A DNA stretch of 64,000 nucleotides from Blastococcus xanthinilyticus (GTDB lineage Bacteria; Actinomycetota; Actinomycetes; Mycobacteriales; Geodermatophilaceae): NCBI RefSeq assembly GCF_008124835.1, contig NZ_VNHW01000011.1, positions 62,001-126,000 of the forward strand, given 5' to 3'. This document shows positions 56,916 to 64,000 of the stretch, piece by piece. The number at the start of each line of letters is the position of its first letter. The first letter of the stretch is position 1. Both the position numbers and the translations under genes were made by a program. The notes under the pieces were generated by a model. That model saw only the letters and a program-made list of their open reading frames with translations, ran no database searches and was not told the origin of the DNA.

Positions 56916-57491
56916 TCAGACGCCGGCGCGGCCGCCGTACCACCGCTGCGCCGACGCGCCGCGCAGCAGGCCCGCGATCACGGCCGCTCCGACGATCAGG
57001 AGCAGCCCGGCTCCGGCGAAGCCGTCACCGCGGGAGAGGACGACGACCAGGTTGATAACCCACACCGCGGCCGTGCCGTAGGCGGCGAAGAGCAGCAGGT
57101 GCGGTGCGGCGTTCCGGAGCACCTGGATGCCCCCGGCGACCAGCGCGACGCCCGCGGCGATGGCCAGCACGGACAGCAGCACGTCGAGGGCGGTGACCTC
57201 GACGAGGACGTCGTCGGCGAGCGCGAGGCCGAGCAGGTTGAGCAGCGCCACGAGCGCGCCGATCACGATGCCGACGACACCGGCCGCGGTCACCGCGCCG
57301 GGGCGCCTCGCCCCCGGGCCGGCGCCGTAGCCGGGCGCCGCCCCGTAGCCGCCCTGGGCGGGCTGGGGACCCCAGCCGGGGTGCGGCTGCGGCGGGCCGT
57401 AGCCGCCCTGGGGCGGCGGGGGACCCCAGCCGGGCTGTCCCTGCGGTCCACCGCCCTGGGAGCCGTCGGGACCGTTGGTCGGGCTGGACAT
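56916..57491 (-). CDS. Pro/Gly/Tyr-rich membrane protein 1
   Basis: A 191-residue protein. Residues 1-65 are low complexity (GQPGWGPPPPQGGYGPPQPH and similar, rich in Gly, Pro, Gln, Trp and Tyr). Four membrane helices follow, beginning AVTAAGVVGIVIGALVALLN. The C-terminus is short and basic. Its organisation matches the next gene upstream, so the two are probably paralogues. The ATG is at 57491. It converges on ilvC across a hairpin terminator. The function is unknown. Confidence 0.82.
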   Translation of the reverse strand: MSSPTNGPDGSQGGGPQGQPGWGPPPPQGGYGPPQPHPGWGPQPAQGGYGAAPGYGAGPGARRPGAVTAAGVVGIVIGALVALLNLLGLALADDVLVEVTALDVLLSVLAIAAGVALVAGGIQVLRNAAPHLLLFAAYGTAAVWVINLVVVLSRGDGFAGAGLLLIVGAAVIAGLLRGASAQRWYGGRAGV

Positions 57492-57618
57492 GGCAGCGTC
57501 TCCCTGCGGGTGCGGCGGCCGCGTTCGTGCCACCTGGGGGCGGGTCGTAGAAATGGTCACACCGCCCCGGGCGGCAGGGCAGCCTGGCGGCCGCCGAAAC
57601 GGCCAGGAACCACCCGGA

Positions 57619-58347
57619 TCAGCGACCCGAGCGCCGGGCCCGGTGCGCGGCGAAGAACTCGGCGGCGGGCCGCATCGCCAGCAGCACGACGATGGCCACG
57701 GAGGCGAGCAGGAACACGAGGTTGCCCACGACGTCGCCGGTGGTCCCCTCGGCCAGGCTGCTGAGGAAGCCGATCGCGGTGAGCGCGACGGCGATGGAGC
57801 CGCCCACGAGCAGCAGCACCCGGCTGCGCCCGGTCAGCGCCCACACCGAGCCCCAGACCATGACGACCGTCCAGGCGAGGGCCAGCAGGCCCAGCACGAG
57901 GAGCAGGCCGCCGACCGCGCCGGCCACCGAGCCGAAGCCGGGGATCTCCTCGTCGAGCTCGGCGCCCGCGCCGCTGGCGGCCGCGCCCGCGACGATCCCG
58001 ACCAGGCCCAGCAGGGCGCCGATCGCCGCGAACACGAAGCCGAGCACGGCCGCCGTGATCACGCCCGCGGGCTTCGCCGGCGCCGCGGAGCTGCCGTACT
58101 GCCCGTACTGCTGCCCGTACCCGGCGGGCTGGCCGTACTGCTGGCCGTACTGCTGGCCGTAGTCGACCGGGGTGGTGAACTGCTGCGGGTAGGCGGCCTC
58201 GCCGTAGCCGGGGTGGCCCTGCTGGGGCTGCCCGTACTGCTGCGCGTGCTGCTGGGGTTGCCCGTACTGCGGCGGGCCCTGCTGCGGGTCACCGCCGGGG
58301 CCGCGCGGGTAGGACTCGGAACGACCCTGGTCGTCGGACTGGCTCAC
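57619..58347 (-). CDS. Tyr/Gln/Gly-rich membrane protein 2
   Basis: A 242-residue protein. The first 90 residues are dominated by YGQ and QPQQ units (for example PPQYGQPQQ and [20 protein letters not shown]), a prion-like composition. Four predicted membrane helices follow from [19 protein letters not shown]. The end is basic ([12 protein letters not shown]). The GTG start has GGAGGA 6 nt upstream. It lies 127 nt before its smaller paralogue on the same strand. Such tails in actinobacterial membrane proteins are often near cell-division or secretion genes, but nothing here fixes a role. Confidence 0.84.
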   Translation of the reverse strand: MSQSDDQGRSESYPRGPGGDPQQGPPQYGQPQQHAQQYGQPQQGHPGYGEAAYPQQFTTPVDYGQQYGQQYGQPAGYGQQYGQYGSSAAPAKPAGVITAAVLGFVFAAIGALLGLVGIVAGAAASGAGAELDEEIPGFGSVAGAVGGLLLVLGLLALAWTVVMVWGSVWALTGRSRVLLLVGGSIAVALTAIGFLSSLAEGTTGDVVGNLVFLLASVAIVVLLAMRPAAEFFAAHRARRSGR

Positions 58348-58535
58348 TGTTCTCCTCCGTCGCACCGGGTGGTCCCGGTTCTCCGCGGTCAGGATGGCCG
58401 GGCGCCCCCACGGGAGCAAGGACGCGGACGGCGGGCCCGGCGCGCGCCGCCCAGAGCCCGGGCGGCCACCAGCCGCTCGGGCGGATCCCCGGCCCCGCAT
58501 CGGCGCCCGGGCCGCGACCCTCCCGCCCTCTGACC

Positions 58536-58541
58536 TAGGGT
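58536..58541 (+). promoter_or_regulatory. -10-like box TAGGGT of leuB
   Basis: TAGGGT lies 8 nt before the ATG at 58550. No leader peptide is evident. Confidence 0.4.
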
Positions 58542-58549
58542 CCCTGTCC

Positions 58550-59572
58550 ATGCGCCTGGCAGTGATCCCTGGAGACGGCATCGGCCCCGAGGTGGTGGCG
58601 GAGGGCCTCAAGGTGCTCCGCGCCGTCGTCCCCGACCTGGAGACCACCCCGTACGACCTCGGCGCCGCCCGGTGGCAGCGCACCGGTGAGCTCCTGCCGG
58701 ACACGGTCCTCGACGAGCTGCGCCAGCACGACGCGATCCTGCTCGGCGCCATCGGCGACCCGGGGGTTCCGCCGGGCATCCTCGAGCGCGGGCTCCTCCT
58801 CCGGCTGCGCTTCGAGCTCGACCACCACGTCAACCTGCGGCCGGCCCGCCTGTTCGACGGCGTCCGCAGCCCGCTGGCCGCCCCGGGGCCGATCGACATG
58901 CTGTGCGTCCGCGAGGGCACCGAGGGCCCGTACGTGGGCAACGGCGGCGTCCTGCGCAAGGACACCCCGCAGGAGCTGGCGACCGAGGTCAGCCTCAACA
59001 CCGCCTTCGGCGTGGAGCGGGTGGTCCGGTACGCATTCGAGCGGGCCGCCGCCCGCCCCCGCAAGCACCTGACGCTGATCCACAAGACCAACGTCCTCAC
59101 CCACGCCGGTGGGCTGTGGTCGCGCATCGTCGAGGAGGTGTCGGTGGAGTTCCCGGAGGTCACCGTCGCCTACCAGCACGTCGACGCCGCCTCGATGTTC
59201 TTCATCACCGACCCGGGCCGCTACGACGTCATCGTCACCGACAACCTCTTCGGCGACATCGTCACCGACGTCGCCGCCGCGGTGACCGGGGGCATCGGGC
59301 TGGCCGCGAGCGGGAACCTCGACGCCTCGGGCAGGAACCCGAGCATGTTCGAGCCGGTGCACGGCTCGGCGCCCGACATCGCGGGCCAGGGAGTGGCCGA
59401 CCCGACCGCCACGGTGCTGTCCGTCGGCCTCCTCCTCGGCCACCTGGGCCGCACGGAGCAGGCGCGCAAGGTCGACGCCGCCGTCGCCTTCGACCTGTCC
59501 ACGCGCGACCCGCACGGGCCGGTGCGCACCACCGAGGTGGGCGACCGCCTGGCCGCCCTCGCCGGCGGCTGA
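58550..59572 (+). CDS. leuB: 3-isopropylmalate dehydrogenase
   Basis: A NAD-dependent enzyme of leucine synthesis that oxidises and decarboxylates 3-isopropylmalate. It has 340 residues and is the short actinobacterial form. Motifs: [40 protein letters not shown] (substrate Arg helix), [31 protein letters not shown], and [20 protein letters not shown] for NAD. The ATG is directly followed by the conserved N-terminus and follows a TAGGGT box. It is transcribed alone; leuA and leuCD are outside the window. Confidence 0.95.
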   Translation: MRLAVIPGDGIGPEVVAEGLKVLRAVVPDLETTPYDLGAARWQRTGELLPDTVLDELRQHDAILLGAIGDPGVPPGILERGLLLRLRFELDHHVNLRPARLFDGVRSPLAAPGPIDMLCVREGTEGPYVGNGGVLRKDTPQELATEVSLNTAFGVERVVRYAFERAAARPRKHLTLIHKTNVLTHAGGLWSRIVEEVSVEFPEVTVAYQHVDAASMFFITDPGRYDVIVTDNLFGDIVTDVAAAVTGGIGLAASGNLDASGRNPSMFEPVHGSAPDIAGQGVADPTATVLSVGLLLGHLGRTEQARKVDAAVAFDLSTRDPHGPVRTTEVGDRLAALAGG

Positions 59573-59607
59573 GCGACCGGGTCCGCGCGCGGGTCCCCGG
59601 CCGGCGG

Positions 59608-60039
59608 TCAGCCCTCCGGGGGCTGCGCGCGCAGCAGGTCGCCGACGGGGACGGGGAGGGCAGCCCGTCCGGTCTCGCCGGGCGCCGGCCACTCCGGACG
59701 CACCGTGCAGCCGGTGGGGGAGGACTCGACCAGCACCACGGGCTGCCAGACCCAGCCCTCGTCCGGCTCGCCGGCCGCGACCAGGCCCGCGGGCAGCGGG
59801 GCGGGCAGCCGGGCCCACCACCGCCGGTCCAGGGCGGCCAGGCCGCGGGACCGCAGCAGCGCCACGGCGTCGCCGCGCGGGCAGGCGCCCGCCAGCGGTG
59901 CGCCGGTCAGGAGGAGCGGTCGCACCCGGTCGCCGTCGGGCTCGAGCCAGCCGACGAGCTCGCCGTCGTCCCGGTGCACCGCGGTCCAGGAGAGGGGGAT
60001 CACGACCGGGAGCCTGGCAGGGGCCGCCGTCGCGATCAC
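59608..60039 (-). CDS. Hypothetical protein
   Basis: A 143-residue soluble protein without a motif I recognise. It is Pro-, Trp- and Val-rich: VVIPLSWTAVHRDDGELVGW, DRRWWARLPAPLPAGLVAAG, GWVWQPVVLVESSPTGCTVR. The frame has normal codon use and good length. The GTG at 60039 is the first start; an internal start near residue 11 is possible. It is divergent from the cimA leader and converges on leuB with 35 nt between the stops. Confidence 0.75.
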   Translation of the reverse strand: MIATAAPARLPVVIPLSWTAVHRDDGELVGWLEPDGDRVRPLLLTGAPLAGACPRGDAVALLRSRGLAALDRRWWARLPAPLPAGLVAAGEPDEGWVWQPVVLVESSPTGCTVRPEWPAPGETGRAALPVPVGDLLRAQPPEG

Positions 60040-60071
60040 GCCGTTTTCCGTCCGTGCTTTACTCGTCGGCG

Positions 60072-60104
60072 ATGACCGCTCCCAGCACGATCATTACCGC
60101 CTAG
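60072..60104 (+). CDS. cimA leader peptide (Ile-Ile attenuation peptide)
   Basis: A 10-residue ORF, MTAPSTIITA, ending in TAG. It contains two consecutive isoleucine codons (ATC ATT, 60090-60095). They are followed by a GCGCGC-paired hairpin and an intrinsic terminator before cimA. There is no ribosome-binding site; TACTCG lies 6 nt upstream of the ATG and may be a -10 box for a leaderless start. Stalling at the Ile codons would couple isoleucine supply to citramalate synthase expression. The layout parallels the ilvBNC leader. Confidence 0.75.
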   Translation: MTAPSTIITA

Positions 60105-60157
60105 CGCGCAGTCCCTCCCGACCGCGCGCAGACCTCCCGTTCCCGGGGGGTCTTTTT
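60104..60157 (+). promoter_or_regulatory. cimA transcription attenuator
   Basis: Terminator: AGACCTCCCG (60130-60139), loop TTCC, CGGGGGGTCT (60144-60153), then TTTTT (60153-60157) and, after GC, four more T. An upstream stem pairs GCGCGC 60104-60109 with 60124-60129 and begins at the leader stop codon. AGTCCCTCCCG (60110-60120) resembles the left arm of the terminator, so it could compete for the G-run. Confidence 0.8.
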
Positions 60158-60198
60158 GCTTTTCCGGGACCGTCGACCACCGACCCGAGGAGCCCCTC

Positions 60199-61800
60199 GT
60201 GCCCACCGACACCGACTTCCACGTCTTCGACACCACGCTGCGCGACGGCGCCCAGCGCGAGGGCGTCAGCTACTCGGTCGCCGACAAGCTGGCCGTGGCG
60301 CGACTGCTCGACGAGATCGGTGTCGGCTTCATCGAGGGCGGCTGGCCCGGTGCCCTGCCCAAGGACACCGAGTTCTTCGCCCGCGCCCGCACCGAGCTGA
60401 AGCTCCAGCACGCGCAGCTGGTCGCCTTCGGCTCCACCCGCAAGGCGGGGGTGGCCGTCGAGGACGACCTCCAGGTGCGGGCCCTGCTCGACGCGCAGAC
60501 GCCGGTGGTGTGCCTGGTCGCCAAGTCCGACGTCCGGCACGTGCGAGAGGCGCTGCGGACCACGCTGGAGGAGAACCTGGCGATGGTCGGCGACACCGTG
60601 GCCTTCCTGGTCGCCCAGGGCCGGCGGGTGTTCCTGGACTGCGAGCACTTCTTCGACGGGTACGCCGTCGACCGCGACTACGGCGTCCGGGTGCTCGAGG
60701 CGGCGTTCGCTGCCGGCGCGGAGGTCGGCGTCCTGTGCGACACCAACGGCGGCATGCTCCCGATGGACGTCGGGCGGGTGGTGGCCGACGTGCGGGCGCG
60801 GGTGAGCGGGCGGCTGGGCATCCACTGCCAGGACGACACCGGGTGCGCGGTGGCCAACACCCTCGCCGCGGTGGAGGCCGGCGTCACCCACGTGCAGGGG
60901 ACGGCGAACGGCTACGGCGAGCGGGCCGGCAACGCGGACACCTTCGTGCTCGTCGCGAACCTGGTCACCAAGATGGGTATCCCGGCGGTGCCCGCGGAGT
61001 GCCTGCCGGAGCTGCAGCGGGTCAGCCACGCCATCGCCGAGCTGGCCAACATCGCCCCCGACGACCACCAGCCCTACGTCGGCACCTCGGCGTTCGCGCA
61101 CAAGGCCGGCCTGCACGCCAGCGCGATCAAGGTGAGCCCGGAGCTGTACAACCACCTCGACCCGACCACCGTCGGCAACGACATGCGGATCCTGGTGACC
61201 GAGATGGCCGGCCGGGCGTCGGTCGAGCTCAAGGGCCGTGAGCTCGGGGTCGACCTCGCCGGCGAGGCGGACGCCATCGGCCGGGTGGTGGACCAGGTCA
61301 AGGTGCTCGAGGCCGACGGCTGGTCGTTCGAGGCGGCCGACGCCTCCTTCGAGCTGCTCCTGCGCGCGCAGCTGCCCGGCGGCCCCGCCCCGCTGTTCGA
61401 GCTGGAGAGCTACCGCACCTCGGTCGAGCACTGGGGCAACGGCGTCGTGGTCAGCGAGGCCACCGTGAAGGTGCACGTCGACGGCCAGCGGATCATCAGC
61501 ACCGGCGAGGGGAACGGCCCGGTCAACGCCCTGGACAACGCGCTGCGCCAGGCGCTGGTCCACCGGTACCCGCAACTGGCCGACGTCGCCCTGGCCGACT
61601 ACAAGGTGCGCATCCTCGGCTGGCGGGGCGGCACGTCCGCGACCACCCGCGTGCTCATCGACACGACCGACGGGACGGGGGAGTGGACCACCGTCGGGGT
61701 GCACGCGAACATCGTGGAGGCCTCGTGGCACGCGCTGGTCGACGCGCTGACCTACGCCGTGCTGCGCCGTCCCCGGCCGGAGGGCTCGCCTCAGCCGTAG
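60199..61800 (+). CDS. cimA: Citramalate synthase
   Basis: Condenses pyruvate and acetyl-CoA to (R)-citramalate, the threonine-independent entry to isoleucine. It has 533 residues. The HMGL-like barrel has FDTTLRDGAQREGVSYSVAD, CDTNGGMLPMDVGRVV, GIHCQDDTGCAVANTLAAVE and QGTANGYGERAGNADTFVLV. The C-terminal LeuA-type regulatory domain runs from about 380 (EADGWSFEAADASFELLLRA) to the end. The metal site that is His-x-His in many relatives reads HCQ here. The GTG start lies 42 nt after the attenuator T-tract. Its last 10 bases overlap the convergent amidotransferase gene. 2-Isopropylmalate synthase is the alternative, but the sequence follows the CimA group. Confidence 0.92.
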   Translation: MPTDTDFHVFDTTLRDGAQREGVSYSVADKLAVARLLDEIGVGFIEGGWPGALPKDTEFFARARTELKLQHAQLVAFGSTRKAGVAVEDDLQVRALLDAQTPVVCLVAKSDVRHVREALRTTLEENLAMVGDTVAFLVAQGRRVFLDCEHFFDGYAVDRDYGVRVLEAAFAAGAEVGVLCDTNGGMLPMDVGRVVADVRARVSGRLGIHCQDDTGCAVANTLAAVEAGVTHVQGTANGYGERAGNADTFVLVANLVTKMGIPAVPAECLPELQRVSHAIAELANIAPDDHQPYVGTSAFAHKAGLHASAIKVSPELYNHLDPTTVGNDMRILVTEMAGRASVELKGRELGVDLAGEADAIGRVVDQVKVLEADGWSFEAADASFELLLRAQLPGGPAPLFELESYRTSVEHWGNGVVVSEATVKVHVDGQRIISTGEGNGPVNALDNALRQALVHRYPQLADVALADYKVRILGWRGGTSATTRVLIDTTDGTGEWTTVGVHANIVEASWHALVDALTYAVLRRPRPEGSPQP

Positions 61801-62519
61801 CGGGCGACGAAGTTGGCCAGCAGCCGGCCCGGCGCGGTCACGACCGCCGGGGTCAGCCGGTCGATCACCGCGGCGGTCTCGCTCGGCGCGAAGTAGCCGG
61901 CGTGCTGGTAGATGCGCACCCGCTGCACGATGGCCTCGACGTCGAGCTCGGGGTGGAACTGCGTGGCGTAGACGTTCCGCCGCACCCGGAACATCTGCAC
62001 GGGGCAGGTCGCCGACGACGCCAGCAGCACCGCGCCCGGCGGCAGCTCCCGGCAGGCCTCCTTGTGCCCGACGAACGCCTGGAACCGTTCGGGGATCCCT
62101 GCCAGCAGCGGGTCGTCCCGGCCGGCGGCCGTGAGCGCCACCTCGACCGCCGACACCGGTTCGGCGTACGTGCGGTCGACGATCCCGCCCTGGTGGGTGC
62201 CGAGCGTCCCGATGCCGTAGCAGGCGCCGAAGAAGGGCAGGTCCCGGTCGACCACCTCGTCCAGCAGCGCCCCGACCTCCCGCTCCACCCGCAGCTGGAC
62301 CGCCGACTTCTCCTCCCGCGGGTCGCTGGAGTTGAACGGCCCGCCGCCGAGGAGGAGACCGGCGTAGTCGTCGAGGGTCAGCGACGGGAGCGGGCCGGCC
62401 TCCATCCGGATCCGGTGCAGCCGGGCCTCCGGCAGCCCGGTGAAGCGCAGGAAGCCGGCGAGCTCGGCATCCGCGGCCTCGTCCTCGGCGCGGGAGGAGA
62501 GCAGCAGGAACGGTCGCAC
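61791..62519 (-). CDS. Class I glutamine amidotransferase-like protein
   Basis: A 242-residue protein of the GMP-synthase-type amidotransferase fold. The nucleophile elbow is FFGACYGIGTLGTHQGG, with its Cys. His-Pro-Glu follows in NVYATQFHPELDVEAIVQRV, giving a complete Cys-His-Glu set. LDDYAGLLLGGGPFNSSDPR forms the oxyanion strand. No synthetase partner is adjacent; stand-alone members deamidate glutamine derivatives or gamma-glutamyl amines. The GTG at 62519 was chosen since upstream residues are noise. It lies 7 nt after the monooxygenase gene and is probably co-transcribed with it. Confidence 0.88.
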   Translation of the reverse strand: MRPFLLLSSRAEDEAADAELAGFLRFTGLPEARLHRIRMEAGPLPSLTLDDYAGLLLGGGPFNSSDPREEKSAVQLRVEREVGALLDEVVDRDLPFFGACYGIGTLGTHQGGIVDRTYAEPVSAVEVALTAAGRDDPLLAGIPERFQAFVGHKEACRELPPGAVLLASSATCPVQMFRVRRNVYATQFHPELDVEAIVQRVRIYQHAGYFAPSETAAVIDRLTPAVVTAPGRLLANFVARYG

Positions 62520-62526
62520 GGGGGTG

Positions 62527-62853
62527 TCAGCGCGGCTGGATCTCGCCCATCGGACCCCAGCCCGAGACGTCGGGGGCGTCCACGTAGATGATCTGCGGCT
62601 GCGCCGAGACCAGGTCCGGCGCGAGCTCGACGAAGCGCTTGAAGGCATCGGTGCCGACGTGCGCCGCGCCGGCAGCGGCGTCGCGGAAGCCCTCGACGCA
62701 GACGAAGGTGTGCGGCTCCTCGAGGCTCCGGGACCACTCGAAGAACAGCGAGCCCTCCTCGGCGTTCACCGCGCGGGCGTAGTCGGCGGCCAGTCCGGTC
62801 CACTCGTCGGCGCGCTCGGGGTGGACGGGGAACTTCACGACGATGAGGATCAC
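62527..62853 (-). CDS. Quinol monooxygenase-like (ABM-domain) protein
   Basis: A 108-residue dimeric alpha-beta barrel protein of the antibiotic-biosynthesis-monooxygenase family, starting MILIVVKFPVHPERADEWTG. NAEEGSLFFEWSRSLEEPHT and FVCVEGFRDAAAGAAHVGTD match the family. Cofactor-free oxidation of quinols is the usual assignment, but the substrate is unknown. The GTG start overlaps the stop of a four-codon frame ATG-TCA-CCG-TGA (62861-62850), whose ATG is 7 nt from a GGAGG supplied by the upstream repeat. Confidence 0.88.
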   Translation of the reverse strand: MILIVVKFPVHPERADEWTGLAADYARAVNAEEGSLFFEWSRSLEEPHTFVCVEGFRDAAAGAAHVGTDAFKRFVELAPDLVSAQPQIIYVDAPDVSGWGPMGEIQPR

Positions 62854-62854
62854 G

Positions 62855-62961
62855 GTGACATTGTCGTCCTCCGGACGACACCGCGACCACGTGCCGTTCC
62901 CCAGCGGCGTGGAGCCGCTTCGTCACGGCTGCCCGGGACCCTCCGGGCCCCACTCGGCACG
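62855..62961 (-). repeat. Dispersed structured repeat, copy B
   Basis: The minus-strand sequence closely matches copy A at 45.8 kb from GCCGAGTGGGG to AATGTCA. In plus coordinates its hairpins are GGGACCC-TCC-GGGCCCC (62935-62951) and TGTCGTCC-TCC-GGACGACA (62862-62880). The second differs from copy A at three base pairs, each time on both arms. It occupies the space between the VOC gene and the monooxygenase gene, in their orientation. Confidence 0.8.
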
Positions 62962-63030
62962 ACCCTGCGACCACGTGCGGTGCCCAGCGGCGTGGAGCGG
63001 GTCCGTCGCGCCTGCGCGGGACTCTCCGGA
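62962..63030 (-). repeat. Dispersed structured repeat, partial copy C
   Basis: Directly before copy B in the same orientation is a degenerate copy of its first two thirds (CGTCGC, CCGCTCCACGCCGCTGGG and CGCACGTGGTCGC are shared), lacking the last hairpin. Between it and the VOC stop (63031-63111) I see nothing else beyond GC-rich sequence. Confidence 0.6.
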
Positions 63031-63111
63031 GCCAGGCTCCGCCGCCTGGACGTCCGTCCGCACCCGTCCCGGGCTCCGGCGAACCGCCGGTCGCCAGGCC
63101 GCGCCGTCGGG

Positions 63112-63492
63112 CTACAGGGGGTCCAGCCGGCTCCGCAGCAGGCAGAACTCGTTGCCCTCGGGGTCGGCCAGGACGTGCCAGCTCTCCTCGCCGGACTGCC
63201 CGACGTCGGCCGGGACGGCGCCGAGGTCCAGGAGCCGCTGCAGCTCGGCGTCCTGGTCCCGGTCGGTCGGGTTGACGTCGATGTGCAGGCGGCGGCGTCC
63301 GGGGGTGGGGTCGGCCACCGGTCCGAAGATCAGCGTCGGCGCGGCGCCGCCGAAGCCCTCGGCCGGGCCGATCTCGATGCTGCCGTCGTCCTCCCGGCCC
63401 AGCACCCGGTAGTCGAGCACCGCCGCCCAGAAGGCGGCCAGGGACTCGGGGTCCCGGCTGTTCACGACGAGCTCGGAGAAGCGGCAGGCCAT
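63112..63492 (-). CDS. VOC-family protein
   Basis: A 126-residue single VOC unit: CRFSELVVNSRDPESLAAFW, then PGRRRLHIDVNPTDRDQDAE and SWHVLADPEGNEFCLLRSRL. The His of RLHIDV and the Glu of GNEFCL are at the usual metal-ligand positions. It is transcribed away from the FAH-family gene and is followed by repeat copies C and B. The ligand is unknown. It is the third VOC-fold gene in the window. Confidence 0.88.
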   Translation of the reverse strand: MACRFSELVVNSRDPESLAAFWAAVLDYRVLGREDDGSIEIGPAEGFGGAAPTLIFGPVADPTPGRRRLHIDVNPTDRDQDAELQRLLDLGAVPADVGQSGEESWHVLADPEGNEFCLLRSRLDPL

Positions 63493-63535
63493 GGGGTCAG
63501 ACGGTAGGCCGGGAGGCGGCCGGGCGCCCGGCGGC

Positions 63536-63541
63536 TAACCT
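63536..63541 (+). promoter_or_regulatory. -10-like box TAACCT of the FAH-family gene
   Basis: TAACCT lies 6 nt before the GTG at 63548, inside the 55-bp region divergent from the VOC gene. Confidence 0.45.
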
Positions 63542-63547
63542 CGGCCC

Positions 63548-64000
63548 GTGCGCATCGTCCGTTTCGCCTCCCCCCAGGGCATGTCCTTCGGCGTCCTCGA
63601 CGGCGACGGCCAGGTCGCCCAGATCGAGGGCCACCCCTTCGGCCAGATCTCCTTCACCGGAGCGCGCTTCGCGCAGGCCGACATCCGGCTGCTCTCGCCG
63701 ATCCTGCCGAGCAAGGTGGTGTGCGTCGGCAAGAACTACGCCGACCACATCGAGGAGATGAAGGGGCTCACCGGCGACGCGCCGAAGGAGCCGCTGATCT
63801 TCCTCAAGCCGTCGACGTCGGTCATCGGCCCGGGCGACGCCATCCGCATCCCGCCGGGCAGCACCAACGTGCACCACGAGGTCGAGCTCGCCGTCGTCAT
63901 CGGCGCCCGCGGCGCCCGCAACGTCTCCCCGGAGCAGGCGCTGGGCAGCGTGTTCGGCTACACGATCGGCAACGACGTCTCCGAGCGGGACATGCAGAAG
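63548..64000 (+). CDS. Fumarylacetoacetate hydrolase-family protein (3' end beyond window)
   Basis: The first 151 residues of a protein usually about 260 long. The catalytic-domain signature is present: VVCVGKNYADHIEEM, PLIFLKPSTSVIGPGDAIRI and NVHHEVELAVVIGARGARNV, where the two glutamates of HHEVELAV bind the metal, and GYTIGNDVSERDMQK. Family members act on 2-oxo or acylpyruvate compounds; the exact reaction cannot be told. The corresponding neighbour in M. tuberculosis is Rv2993c, near leuB. Confidence 0.92.
   Translation, partial: MRIVRFASPQGMSFGVLDGDGQVAQIEGHPFGQISFTGARFAQADIRLLSPILPSKVVCVGKNYADHIEEMKGLTGDAPKEPLIFLKPSTSVIGPGDAIRIPPGSTNVHHEVELAVVIGARGARNVSPEQALGSVFGYTIGNDVSERDMQK

Overview
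The window is chromosomal DNA of a very GC-rich actinobacterium. Gene content, protein wording and the widespread TANNNT boxes 6-8 nt upstream of start codons fit the Geodermatophilaceae (Blastococcus, Geodermatophilus or Modestobacter); this placement is by recognition, not by a search. From about 29 kb onward the set etfBA, cysteine desulfurase, mnmA, MetE-like protein, ligA, ACT protein, gatCAB, ilvBNC, leuB and an FAH-family gene matches, from memory, the group of neighbours around Rv2993c-Rv3029c of Mycobacterium tuberculosis. This is therefore conserved core genome, not an island. No tRNA, rRNA, CRISPR array, prophage or insertion sequence was seen.

Layout. 0-4.5 kb: the start of a DUF559-type gene (minus), a MarR regulator, a B12-dependent isobutyryl-CoA mutase large subunit, a VOC protein, a 110-bp tandem repeat array and a thioredoxin-TPR co-chaperone. 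4.5-22 kb: a Zn-metallopeptidase lipoprotein and the alpha-glucan/trehalose block. glgE-treS-mak-glgB (minus) form the GlgE pathway, with glgP divergent from them; an FHA protein, a Clp_N-HTH regulator and glgX follow. 22-29 kb: an ABC ATPase, an enoyl-CoA hydratase, and a five-gene operon of an ABC importer plus an L-cysteine desulfhydrase (Cds1). 29-36 kb: etfBA, an MFS exporter, cysteine desulfurase-mnmA (tRNA thiolation) and a MetE-like protein. 36-48 kb: an M16-like membrane-anchored protein, ligA, a glyoxalase-like protein, an ACT protein, gatCAB, a sugar dehydrogenase lipoprotein and a 2-hydroxyacid dehydrogenase. 48-64 kb: branched-chain amino acid synthesis (ilvD, ilvBNC, leuB, cimA), interrupted by a GGDEF-EAL protein and two Tyr/Gln/Pro-rich membrane proteins, then small enzymes and the start of an FAH-family gene.

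Regulation seen in the DNA. Two transcription attenuators stand out: a Val/Leu-coding leader peptide before ilvBNC, and an Ile-Ile leader peptide before cimA (isoleucine via citramalate). Palindromic operators overlap the promoters of icmA (likely MarR target) and of the Clp_N-HTH gene (likely autoregulated). At least 15 genes start directly at the expected transcription start, so leaderless mRNAs look common.

The least explained structure is a family of intergenic repeats at three places (3.0-3.5 kb, 45.75-45.88 kb, 62.86-63.03 kb). They carry hairpins closed by a GGA loop, and the two best copies differ by compensatory base-pair changes.
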